Source: Apostichopus japonicus
Taxonomy: Eukaryota > Echinodermata > Holothuroidea > Aspidochirotida > Stichopodidae
Length of the DNA: 64,000 bases
Direction of reading: 5' to 3'
Assembly (NCBI RefSeq): GCF_037975245.1
Contig: NC_092563.1
Location: forward strand, 11,657,501-11,721,500
This document shows, piece by piece, positions 24,901 through 31,940 of the stretch; position 1 is the stretch's first letter, and every line of letters begins with the position of its first letter. A program made the translations under genes and the position numbers. The notes below the pieces were generated by a model. That model saw only the letters and a list, made by a program, of their open reading frames with translations, was not told the DNA's origin and ran no database searches.

Positions 24901-27900
24901 GTATGTATAGATGTATTTAATGTATGAAAGTATGGATGTATGGATGTATGTATGTATGGATGTGTGGATGTATGGATGTATGTATGTATGGATGTATGGA
25001 TGTATGGATGTATGGATGTGTGGATGTAGGGATGCATGGATGTATGGATGTATGGATGTAAGGATGAATAGATGGAAGTATGGGATGTATGAAGGATGGA
25101 TGGATGGATGGATGGATGTATGGATGGATGGATGGATGGATGGATGAATGGATGGATGGATGGATGGATGGATGGATGGATGTATGGATGGATGGATGGA
25201 TGTATGGATGGATGTATGGATGGATGTATGGATTGGTGTATGTATGTATGGATGGATGAATGGCAGGATGGATGGATTGATGTATGGATGGATGGATGTA
25301 TGTATGGATGGATGTATGGATGTATGGATCTATGGCTGGATGGATGTATGGATGTATGGATGTATGTATGGATGGATGTATGTATTGGTGTATGTATGTA
25401 TGGATGGATGAATATATGTATGGATATGATGGATGTATGGATGTATGGATCTATGGCTGGATGGATGGATGTATGCAAGTATCGATGGATGGATGTATGG
25501 ATGTATCGATGGATGGATGCGTCCAGTGGCACTGGTCTCAGTTGGTGAAGTAGACACATACGGAGACAGTCAATATTCCTAAAGTATTTCCCTTTCAGTC
25601 TTATGGCCAGACGATCATCAATGATGACTCATTCTTGACCATGACTTGGTCCATTTCCTCTATATCTGGTGGAATTGGAAGAATGGGAGGTGGTTTCCTT
25701 CTGGACGTAACATCTTTCAAGGTACGCCAAATGTTGCAAACGATCCAAGAGTGAGACAAGCATTTTAACATTGTTTGAAAGTTAATTAATAACACAGAAG
25801 ATCAGTAAGGTTAGAGTAGAATTGCATTCTTGTTGTATCAGGAGCTTACATAAAGTTAACGTTTGCACCGATGTAGTTTCTTTCCCCTTAAAACCAACGT
25901 TTAACAAGAAATAAAGGATGATCTTTACTAACCATTCTAGGACCCCTGATCGTCTTACCGGGCTGGTTGTTAGCCCTGAATTTAAGTTACACCATTCTAG
26001 GACCCCTGATCGTCTTACCGGGCTGGTTGGTAGCCCTGAGTATAAGTTACACCATTCTAGGACCCCTGATCGTCTTACCGGGCTGGTTGGTAGCCCTGAG
26101 TATAAGTTACACCATTCTAGGACCCCTGATTGTCTTACAGGGCTGGTTGTTAGCCCTGAATATAAGTTACACCATTCTAGGACCCTGAACGTCTTAACGG
26201 GCTGGTTGTTAGCCCTGAATATAGGTTACATATATTGTGTCAGAGCTGGAGGCATTCATTTGTTTTGCTGTTGTAACATTAATAACGTGAACGAAGTTAG
26301 TTTGTTTCTATGATAAGTGCAATTTTCTCTCATCCACAGTTTGTAATTCTTATTAACTGCGTATTTCAAAGTGCCATTTGTCTTTTCCTGGGTCTGTGCG
26401 AACTACATAAAGTTCCTATTATCTACTGCATGCTGATCAACTGTACAGCCCTACTTCAGAACTGCCTAATTACTATCTTCCAGGTTGTGGGTTGGAGGTA
26501 AGCAGACCAGTCCTTCGTCAATCGTATATGTAACGTAAAAAAGGAGCCTTGAATAAGGTCATCTATTATAATTGCGAATGCCTATGATTTCTATTACGGG
26601 TTCCATGCAGTACAATTTAAAACAAAATGTTTGTCTTCGAGTTCAGAAAGGAGTAGAGCGTGTCTTCGTCCTTGGCTGTGTTCTTCCTCCGCATGCCCCC
26701 TCCCCCCCCCCCCCCAAACTGGTTCATCAGTCATTTAGAAGACTCTGCGCCTGCCTTTCAAATCGAAAAATCTCGACCTTATTTAGAAAAGAATGATGTG
26801 ATAACATTTACCTGCGACATGCAATATTGCATGTACCTCATTTTAAGTTTTAAATGAAGATACTATTAATGTAATGCAAATTTGATATGATGTTGTAGCA
26901 ATATTGAAGGTTGTATCCGAGTTCTATTATACTTTGTAAATGGAATTAATTTTATCTTGAAATTCACCTCAAATGTTTCAAAATTACATCAACGATCAAG
27001 AAAGACCTAACACGTGATATGTTACTCGCCGCATGATAAACGTACACTTCTTTTGCAAATGACCAACTACATTACGGCAATTAAATTAAAGCATGGGGCT
27101 CTTCTGTATAGTTTGCCGCATTTAAAAAAATTTCGATCAATGTTATTTTTATGACTACAGACGATTCCAATATGTTGAGAGGAACCTATCCATTGGCTTA
27201 GTCTTTCTGGGGTGGTGCTGCGGCAACCTCATCAGTGTAGTATTTGGGTACATTTTGATGTCTGTCTGCGACTGGCAAGGTACATTTACTGCCTTCGTGT
27301 GTCTACCAATATCGGGTAAGCCATATCAATGAAACTGTCGGTGTCCATGAATGCTTACAAAGGCCGGCCACTCTTTTTGATCCCCAGCTTGATTTAATTG
27401 AAGGTTCTATTCCATTTTCTACGTACCTATGAATAATAACCCTTGGTTTACTGAATGATAGGGACCCGATCTTGAGTAAAGCAATGACACTGTAACGGAA
27501 TCTAATATTGAGGTAAATGCATAGCGAAAGTGTTGTGTGATTTATGTCTTGATTAATTAATCTTGATTAATTAATCCTACAAAAGAAAGTCATTCGTCAT
27601 ATAACTCATTCTGAATATCGTAACCACACCAGCTCACTTTTCAAATTGCTCAACTTTAGCGATATTGTTAGGCTGAATGTAGCCACATTCTTTTACAAGG
27701 CTTGGAATGACTTACTTCCTGCAGCCTTTCATGACTTCTTTAACAGCGCCATACGTAGTCACCGCACTAGAAGTGCCAGTCAAGCACACCACAACTTATG
27801 TAATACAACATTCGGTACGTTAAGTTTAAAGAATCGTACTATGAGAACATGGAATTCTCTAAATGCTACTATAAAATCTAAACCATCTAAAGTAACATTT

Positions 27901-28544
27901 AGAAAAACGCTAAAAAAAGAAGTAATTTCTCAGTATTGATACATCGTTTATATTGTTTGTTATTAATTATTCCTTATTAAGACATTAATTATATTTACAT
28001 TTATGTGTATATGTTGTTGTTTTTTCTTGGGAGTCCTTTACCTTGTTAAGCCTGAATTGGCTTTTTAGAGGACTTCCCTCCACATGTATAGATTTATTAT
28101 CTGTGGAAAATCAAATAAATCAATCAAATTAATTACTGCCAGTAAATGAATATTGACGAACTTTCATAACCATGAACAACTTTTCATAACCATGTATAAT
28201 GTGGTGATTTCTATAGAAATAAAAGAGACATATTGCATCTCACATCTTAGAAAGAAACCTTACCGAGTGATTGCTTTCGGAAACTGCATAGATATACAAA
28301 ACAGAAGGTTTTAAATTGTATCGAATACTTTTCCCCAAATCTAATACAGGTATATGCAAATCTCAGTTTGTCTAATTATCAGTCCAAATGGAACAATTAG
28401 AAAGAAGCTAAACGTACATCTCAGTTTGTTCCGTACAAACTTTTTTTCGCCAGCAGACGTATCTTCTCTGATAAGCTCATACTATTTCATTTTCGGTCAA
28501 CAGGTGTTGTAATCACCTGGTTTCTCGTTGACGAGGACACCTGA
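3894..28544 (+). CDS. MFS transporter, oxalate:formate antiporter / monocarboxylate carrier type (11 exons, 444 aa)
   Basis: Spliced gene rebuilt by eye. Coding exons are 3894-3978, 6096-6163, 6603-6724, 10088-10214, 12883-13028, 19471-19594, 24604-24789, 25599-25721, 26340-26497, 27161-27315 and 28504-28544. Every junction has GT/AG and matching phase, and the total of 1335 nt is exactly 445 codons including TGA. The protein should be a 12-TM plasma-membrane carrier. TM1 is at about residues 8-28, a [17 protein letters not shown] loop follows at 29-45, and TM2-TM4 run to about 127. [12 protein letters not shown] at 135-146 matches the WFPxRxGLxxG motif of the oxalate/formate antiporter family. 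An acidic cytoplasmic loop lies at about 221-260, and [10 protein letters not shown] near 312-321 resembles MFS motif A in loop 8-9. Family membership follows from the motif layout; the substrate cannot be read and could be pyruvate, lactate or another monocarboxylate. Introns make up over 90% of the span and are rich in repeats. Confidence 0.92.
4095..4720. repeat. GATATC palindromic minisatellite with central foldback (intron 1)
   Basis: Degenerate units of roughly 20-24 bp built from GATATCTC, GAATTC and CAATTTTG words. Both orientations occur, since the words are self-complementary. At about 4637-4707 lies a foldback with arms of about 34 bp around GTTCCATACGGGCGTATGGAA. An open frame on the minus strand over the array is a by-product of repetition. 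Confidence 0.85.
5165..5265. repeat. Second small GATATC-type block (intron 1)
   Basis: Words such as TTCTGATATCTCAAATATG and AATTAGAGATATCTAG repeat the 4.1-4.6 kb motif family and nearly duplicate about 4530-4610. Confidence 0.65.
5715..5768 (+). repeat. Short GGGGCAACTAA tandem repeat (intron 1)
   Basis: About five units of 10-12 bases (AAAGGGGCAAC, AAAGGGGTAAC, GAGGGGCAAC, AAGGGGCAAC, AAGGAAC). Confidence 0.75.
6096..6163 (+). CDS. MFS transporter exon 2 (first extracellular loop)
   Basis: The acceptor is TTTCAG|GA and the donor TTG|GTAAGT. It enters in phase 1 and leaves in phase 0. It encodes [16 protein letters not shown] and a short tail. In this family the residues after TM1 have the form GNxxPYxxSYxR, which this exon matches closely. 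Confidence 0.93.
6603..6724 (+). CDS. MFS transporter exon 3 (TM2 and start of TM3)
   Basis: The acceptor is TTTTCACAG|CGA and the donor AC|GTAAGC (phase 2). It encodes TM2 ([20 protein letters not shown]), then ERMTGFR as the loop 2-3 and the start of TM3. The 3' 74 bases plus about 50 bases of intron 3 are repeated in tandem downstream to about 7024. If the first donor is not used, the frame reaches TAA at 6726-6728. Confidence 0.94.
6651..7024 (+). repeat. Three tandem copies of the 3' half of exon 3 with its donor
   Basis: Copies start at 6651, 6776 and 6900, each about 124 bp. Each holds the coding bases from ATGATAATCAATTC to the donor and about 50 bases of intron. Copy 1 is the functional exon end. 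Copy 2 has diverged (donor GTAAAC), while copy 3 keeps GTAAGC. Confidence 0.93.
7080..7757 (+). mobile_element. Non-LTR retrotransposon 3' end (intron 3)
   Basis: An open frame at 7143-7547 encodes the C-terminal tail of a LINE polyprotein. It shows [20 protein letters not shown], the usual region after the RT thumb, then [11 protein letters not shown] and [12 protein letters not shown] short 3' UTR follows, and a tail of AAACG/AAATG microsatellite units at about 7720-7757 is typical of CR1/jockey-type elements. It is 5'-truncated; no catalytic motifs remain. The left boundary is approximate. Confidence 0.72.
7758..10087. other. Rest of intron 3, no supported feature
   Basis: AT-rich intron sequence. 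A run of ATATTCAATATTCAATAT lies near 9520-9545, with a short inverted repeat (ATATTAAACTATC / GATAGTTTAATAT) at about 9080-9110. No exon-like block is seen. Confidence 0.4.
10088..10214 (+). CDS. MFS transporter exon 4 (TM3-TM4)
   Basis: The acceptor is AATTACAG|A and the donor AAG|GTGAGG (phase 0). It completes Thr92 and TM3 ([10 protein letters not shown]), followed by TM4 ([18 protein letters not shown]) and [10 protein letters not shown]. In the family this last stretch leads straight into the WFP motif, which begins exon 5. Confidence 0.95.
10392..11425 (+). repeat. 78-bp minisatellite, about 13 copies (intron 4)
   Basis: The unit starts GATCGTCGGGCA and contains AAAGGTTGGCGCTCTTGCTG, TTTAACCCAC and TTAATATTTACCT. 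Starts at 10392, 10470, 10548, 10626 and 10704 confirm the 78-bp period. A three-unit block (237 bp) starting at 10626 is repeated almost identically at 10863. Confidence 0.95.
11426..12882. other. Rest of intron 4
   Basis: Mostly unremarkable. G- or C-runs at 12062-12070, 12307-12314 and 12626-12633, and GGTGTCGCCACTG at about 12685, look like decayed hAT-type termini. No pair of ends or target-site duplication could be matched. Confidence 0.35.
12883..13028 (+). CDS. MFS transporter exon 5 (WFP motif, TM5)
   Basis: The acceptor is TTGTATTAG|TGG and the donor TT|GTAAGT (phase 2). It starts with [12 protein letters not shown], the most diagnostic motif of the oxalate:formate-antiporter-like MFS family. 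TM5 follows ([20 protein letters not shown]), then INPTNLMP, also typical. The tail holds a possible N-glycosylation site (NMTS). Homologues usually have two basic residues after WFP; here there are His and Glu. Confidence 0.95.
14964..15033 (+). CDS. Candidate first exon of an element-encoded protein (SAM-like start)
   Basis: ATG at 14964 opens 23 codons ending at the donor GAGG|GTATGT. The peptide [19 protein letters not shown] resembles the first helices of SAM-type domains, of the form LxxFLxxKGFxEExxxxF. That is a pattern match only. The next exon was not found. It lies 0.9 kb inside the left end of the 5.3-kb element, where a transposon gene would start. Confidence 0.4.
15190..15798 (+). 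repeat. GATCGTCGGGC minisatellite with a 266-bp direct duplication
   Basis: 15190-15372 holds units of about 48 bp with CGATCGTCGGGC, AAGCACGC/CAGCCCGCCTGTCCTGC and TATGTACCC. A shorter set recurs at 15540-15640. The following unique block (TCTAGGCTAGGTTAACCTC to CAGCATGAAGCTA) is present twice, near 15385-15533 and 15651-15798, so array and flank were duplicated together. Confidence 0.85.
15865..15918 (-). mobile_element. Fragment of a Gypsy LTR end
   Basis: This stretch, containing AACATATAGTGGGCCATCAG, is the reverse complement of 31687-31740, the start of the LTR at 31687. The similarity stops sharply at both sides. Confidence 0.65.
16787..16943 (+). repeat. Interspersed repeat, copy 2 (about 160 bp)
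   Basis: Near-identical to 2677-2836 with the same start GGGTGTGAAGA and end GTACAGTCAGTA. It is nested inside the 5.3-kb element. Confidence 0.75.
18374..18476. mobile_element. 103-bp hAT-like MITE nested in the 5.3-kb element
   Basis: Ends CAGTGGTGTTGCCA and TGGCGACACCACTG are inverted repeats with one mismatch. The flanking octamers TTCTGTTA (18366-18373) and ATCTGTTC (18477-18484) share six bases, consistent with a decayed 8-bp target-site duplication. Confidence 0.6.
18915..18995 (+). CDS. Candidate last exon of the element-encoded protein
   Basis: The acceptor TTAACAG opens 26 codons ([20 protein letters not shown], then ANTEDL) and TAG. It sits just inside the right subterminal repeats of the 5.3-kb element on the same strand as the 14964 exon. 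No homology is recognised, and the assignment rests on position and a protein-like composition. Confidence 0.3.
   Translation: MIECCLDDLNCIFIEEFQHLANTEDL
19471..19594 (+). CDS. MFS transporter exon 6 (TM6)
   Basis: The acceptor is TTTACATAG|G and the donor TTG|GTGATA (phase 0). It encodes [15 protein letters not shown], which fits the family's xVLxRVPxxF stretch before TM6, then TM6 ([16 protein letters not shown]) and a charged EKKE start to the central loop. The acceptor and frame are firm. The donor is a weak GTGATA, chosen because it keeps phase 0 with exon 7. Confidence 0.85.
20310..22868 (+). repeat. 31-bp minisatellite (intron 6), interrupted by a hAT-like element
   Basis: Units contain GGTGTCAGGGGTTCTTGG and CGTATAGCTATAG, period 31. 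The main block runs about 21295-22868 with roughly 50 units, and part of one array lies at about 20310-20384. An off-pattern word GCGATTGATAAGTAGACA recurs at about 20320, 21408 and 22630. That ties the left part to the main array across the 910-bp insertion. Confidence 0.95.
20385..21294. mobile_element. 910-bp hAT-like non-autonomous element inside the 31-bp array
   Basis: The termini are CATAAGCGTACGGG and CTCGTACGCCTATG (12 of 14 bases inverted-complementary). GCTATAGG occurs on both sides (20377-20384 and 21295-21302), as expected of an 8-bp hAT target-site duplication, although that octamer is also part of the 31-bp unit. The interior has poly-G/C tracts and the GGCGCT module shared with 872-1033. 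No transposase is present. Confidence 0.78.
22900..24603. other. Rest of intron 6, with degenerate TTTCGACTT repeats
   Basis: 23255-23530 repeats words like ATTTCGACTT, TTTCCAC and TTTCGACTG at irregular intervals. A 31-bp duplication (GCATATAGGTATGCCTCTGT twice) lies at 24142-24207. No exon is recognised. Confidence 0.5.
24604..24789 (+). CDS. MFS transporter exon 7 (central loop, TM7)
   Basis: The acceptor is CATTTTAG|AAC and the donor AAG|GTACAG. It holds exactly 62 codons. It encodes a strongly acidic cytoplasmic loop ([17 protein letters not shown]), a dileucine-like [16 protein letters not shown] and TM7 ([20 protein letters not shown]). The TGGA microsatellite of intron 7 begins within a few bases of the donor. 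Confidence 0.93.
24796..25530 (+). repeat. TGGA/TGTA tetranucleotide microsatellite filling intron 7
   Basis: About 735 bp of TGGATGGATG and TGTATGTATG words. It begins six bases into the intron and ends about 70 bases before exon 8. Long open frames on both strands here (up to 302 codons) encode only repeated WMDG/IHPS-type peptides and are by-products. Confidence 0.97.
25599..25721 (+). CDS. MFS transporter exon 8 (TM8, motif-A-like loop)
   Basis: The acceptor is CCCTTTCAG|TCT and the donor AAG|GTACGC. It holds 41 codons, phase 0 at both ends. [13 protein letters not shown] matches the family's YGxxxIxDDxFL block. It is followed by TM8 and [13 protein letters not shown], the second-half counterpart of MFS motif A. 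Confidence 0.95.
25931..26229 (+). repeat. 60-bp minisatellite, five copies (intron 8)
   Basis: Copies start at 25931, 25991, 26051, 26111 and 26171. Units contain ACCATTCTAGGACCCCTGAT, CGTCTTACCGGGCTGGTTG and AGCCCTGA. Because 60 is a multiple of three, two frames stay open through the array, giving a 20-residue peptide repeat. It lies between coding exons 8 and 9 and needs no coding role. Confidence 0.95.
26340..26497 (+). CDS. MFS transporter exon 9 (TM9-TM10)
   Basis: The acceptor is CATCCACAG|TTT and the donor AG|GTAAGC (phase 2). It encodes two hydrophobic segments ([17 protein letters not shown] and [21 protein letters not shown]) separated by LCELHKVP. It is Cys-rich and less conserved against the family than the N-terminal half. 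Confidence 0.92.
27161..27315 (+). CDS. MFS transporter exon 10 (TM11-TM12)
   Basis: The acceptor is GACTACAG|A and the donor TCGG|GTAAG (phase 1). After the loop RRFQYVERN it encodes TM11 ([20 protein letters not shown]), the loop MSVCDWQG and most of TM12 ([11 protein letters not shown]). Confidence 0.92.
27574..28135 (+). mobile_element. 5'-truncated LINE, 3' end (intron 10)
   Basis: Open from about 27576 to 27939 and encodes the C-terminal tail of a CR1/L2-like polyprotein. It includes [43 protein letters not shown] and TWNSL. A 3' UTR of about 190 bp ends in AAATCAAATAAATCAATCAA. Tail and UTR (GAGGACTTCCCTCC) match the LINE at 33872-36185, so both belong to one family. TTAATTAATC-rich DNA flanks both ends. 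Confidence 0.85.
28504..28544 (+). CDS. MFS transporter exon 11 (end of TM12, stop)
   Basis: The acceptor is GGTCAACAG|GT, and the two entering bases complete a Gly codon. It encodes [12 protein letters not shown] and TGA at 28542-28544. It finishes TM12 and leaves a short acidic cytoplasmic tail. The fit of phase, hydrophobicity and stop supports it despite its small size. Confidence 0.88.
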
Positions 28545-28620
28545 CGTGCTGTTTATTGGATCATTGGTTCTTCTACTATTGTGTCAAATGTCCGTATAGG
28601 ACCAAACCATGAAACTGTTT

Positions 28621-28772
28621 AAGGAATAAATTGCTTTCGGCTGCCTGTTATTGGTGAATAAACATTGGAAATCCTTAGTTTCGGTTAATAACGGACGAGG
28701 CGTTATTGTCTTAAATTTAGGGTCGAGACGTTGTACGAGCCTATAACAGGCAGCTTAAAGCAATTTTCTTCC
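28621..28772. repeat. Inverted repeat holding the likely poly(A) signal of the MFS gene
   Basis: 28621-28654 and 28740-28772 are near-perfect inverted copies, with cores TTGCTTTCGGCTGCCTGTTA and TAACAGGCAGCTTAAAGCAA. A third partial arm (AATAACAGGCAG) lies at about 28854. AATAAA occurs at about 28625 and again at about 28657, 80-115 bases past the stop, so the polyadenylation signal may be supplied by this foldback element. Confidence 0.6.
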
Positions 28773-30399
28773 ATCCGAAATTTATGAAAAACATCCGTGC
28801 ATTAACAAAATGTTTACAAAACGTGGAAAAATCAGTTTGAAGTAGGACAATAACAGGCAGTCAGACAACCAATGAAAGAGCAAGGATTCGCGACGGTTTC
28901 TCTTTCCTCCATTCGGTTTGATTGTATTTTGTTTTGGCGGACAACACAATGGCGACTTTTTGTCCTGTAAATAACGAAATGTTTACGTACATAATGTACG
29001 TGAAAACTCATATGTTTACCGTGTAATGTGGGTGACTGTCAAAGGTCTAAACGTTCAGTACATAACAAGTGACAATGTAACGACGATAGTATTATTAGTA
29101 ACGTTACAGTGAAAAATTATAAACATGTTCGCAAAAAAAGTGATTAACGCAAGGTTAAGACCATTGTGGTTAAGAAATGTTGATCACATGTTTACTTTCA
29201 TTGGTGACTGAAGGCTACAATTAAGTTACTGTGAAACATTGTTGATAAGTTAGGGATTCTATGCTCATCGTTATTTACCAACATGATTGTTTTGTAGGCC
29301 TACGGACTAGGCTAGGGCTAACGTTAGATGATCGGGTTACAACATAGTAAATCATTTACACCATTTAAGCCTACGTATAGGCTGATCGACTAGGCTACTT
29401 CATATTACAAAGATCCAAGGATCCGATCACTTGAGAGTTAGTTAACTGTTGAAGCGTTCAATTGACAGTCTTCAGTTTACTTGGAAGATGTTGATGGTTT
29501 CAAATGACTTTTTCAACTAAGCCTAACGTTAGACCCACCACTGAAATACCAATATGCTAGGGTACAACAGCTTTCGCTAACAAATATCGTCAGGAATGAT
29601 GTAGGCTTCATATGTTAACCACAATTGTTTGTGCTGATAATCTGAAATAAAGCAAGACAAGAAATTTTGGAAGTGACATTGAGGGCATCTCATTATTCCT
29701 GAAGATACCAGATTTAATAAAGTTTTCATTTAGGCCTATATGTTTTATGAGCCTAACAAATAGATTTACTTTCAAAATATGGACTCGCAAACCATTTCTG
29801 ACATGACTGATCACAAATAAAAGGCAGTCCGAAGACAATTTATTCTTTTCATACGAATAAAATGTAGTCTGAGGAGGGATTCTAGCTTTTCTATCCAAAA
29901 TTAGTTCAAAGTTGTTAGCTCAAAGCATAGAATATCTATGCGTCAATAAAAGATCACTGGAAAAGTACATTGACTTTCAGTATATTGTATGTATGATGAG
30001 CTTTGCCAGTGTCCTTGAAACATGAAAGTAACACTGCACCGTGTTGCTTAGCAACAGCAGCAGCTTCTATTCCCTCAAAACTTGATGTGTTTTTATAGAT
30101 TTGTGCATACTAATGAAGGAAACTATCCGTTATTGAAGGAACCAGATGGCCAGGAATGGTCACTTGATGTCATATCAGCCAATCAGGCGCAAGAATGAAA
30201 ATAACTGATAGAAACGGGTTGTATAATGTCGTATAGTTCTGATTCAGCGCCATTTTGGGTGACATGTAACATTTCTTCAATCTCCGAGAATTATTTCGGC
30301 CTTGCTTAGATGCTTAAGCGGTTAGTTTTGAAAGGTTATTGACATGGTTGCAGGGACATTACCAAGAATGAGATTAAGCCTAACCAAACAGTATAGTGC
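28773..30399. other. Intergenic, no gene seen
   Basis: The region includes AACGTTAG/TAGGCCTA-rich stretches near 29290-29400. An ATG at about 28949 (ACAATGGCGAC) opens a short frame that ends quickly. I cannot support a gene. Confidence 0.4.
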
Positions 30400-30407
30400 A
30401 ACCTATT

Positions 30408-31176
30408 CAAGGGCGGCGGAAGCACTTTTAATCTGGGGGGCACCAACGTCGAAGGGCACTTTTCAGAAATTCGATTGGACTGATGCAGCCTGATATTTAG
30501 TATCCTTTATAACTCTTATTGTATTATCTTTTTTGTGTATACACATCACTCCATCAACGCCACCCCCCCCCCTCCCTCAAGGAAACAATGCATACTAGCA
30601 CTGCAATATCTAATGTGCAAATTGGGAAACAAGGACAAAGACAAAATGAGGTGAAATCATTATAAAGTCCAAGTCCCTGCACACGCGATCGATACATGCA
30701 TGAAAGCAAATGAAATATGTGAAAATACTGAAAGAAAAATCATTTTCTATGTGTTCTTCAATGGTTAAACTGATATTATTATGATCATTATTATTGTAAC
30801 GACTTTCAAAATATTTCTAACCAATTTTTATAACACCGTTATAACACGGCAAATGATTGTATGTTATTGGCATGCGATGTAATAACCAATGCATGCCTAT
30901 ATGATATGCACATTAACATATTGAACGCGCGCGTAGCGCGCGAAAAATTTTGGCAATATTTTTCCGGCAAGTCGTTACAGCCCCCCAAATCAAATTGGGC
31001 TCCTATACGCCTGTGGTAAACATTCCAAACTTCCCAAAATATTTCATTCGACGTGGGTTTCGCTTTGTAAACTCTTTTTTTATATAGAAATTTTTATGTA
31101 GAAAAAGGGCACATTTTAACCTGAGGAAAAGTGGGGGGCACGTGCCCCCTGTGCCCCCCCGGTTCCGCCGCCCTTG
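30408..31176. mobile_element. 769-bp hAT-like non-autonomous element
   Basis: Perfect 14-bp terminal inverted repeats, CAAGGGCGGCGGAA ... TTCCGCCGCCCTTG. AACCTATT is present on both sides (30400-30407 and 31177-31184), a clean 8-bp target-site duplication as made by hAT transposases. Just inside are GGGGGGCAC/GTGCCCCCC tracts. There is no coding capacity. It is inserted in a Gypsy remnant. Confidence 0.9.
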
Positions 31177-31940
31177 AACCTATTCATCAATATGACTTCC
31201 AAAGAATGCAGCACAGTGTCGATAGGCTAGTCAGAAAGGTTGAGGAGCTAGAGCTAAAGCAGAATCACAATTTAGGGTCATCTAGAGATCGTCATCGTAG
31301 TCCCACCCCTGATTTGGCAGTATTATTAATTGATAACGAGATCACGTATTGAGAGGGATCAGGTATTTATAGGACCTTACCTAACCGTTTTTCTAGTCGG
31401 TAATGAGATTATGTATTTAGAAGTATCAAATAATTGTAAGGCAATAGTGGAGTAACGTGTTCTCAATTGTGAAGTTGTATTTTTGAGTATTTTGTGATAT
31501 TTAGTATGTAGTTTTGATGTTCTTAAGTACTTGAAAATTTGGAGAACAAAACATGTTATATAGTATCGTGTTACTTTTGGTCAAGTTGCAATGGAATATG
31601 GCAATATTAACATTCAGGAAAATAATGTATTTTTGTAAGGAAAATGTATAAATCGAGGACGATTTATTTTGCCAAGGGGAGAATATTGTAACATCTTATA
31701 ATAAAGACTGATGGCCCACTATATGTTTAATGAAATAACAAACGACTGTACTCAATTGTAAAGTTAACTCTTAACCTTTATCCCTCATTTGCATATCCGA
31801 AATGCTAAGACGATATAGGAATGATGCCCTTTATTTTTGTAACAATAGTTAATCTTTATGTTCACTCATGCATGTTCGCTGTCGGGGAGCCCTTGCTCGC
31901 TGGTGGAGAAGGCTTGTTGAGTTGGCCACGAGATGTTACA
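31177..31940 (+). mobile_element. 3' end of a Ty3/Gypsy retrotransposon: pol tail, PPT and LTR
   Basis: 31185-31352 encodes the end of a polyprotein (MQHSVDRLVRKVEELELKQN, then a basic, Ser/Pro-rich tail and stop), like the region after Gypsy integrase. A purine tract AAGGGGAGAA at 31674-31683 precedes an LTR at 31687-31940 that begins TGTAACATC and ends GATGTTACA, a perfect 9-bp inversion with canonical TG...CA. RT, RNase H and integrase cores are absent, and no second LTR lies in the window. Confidence 0.72.

Noticed and set aside
24651-25559. 302-codon minus-strand ORF
   Set aside because: It lies over the TGGA microsatellite plus part of exon 7 read backwards and encodes only repeated His-Pro-Ser-Ile words.
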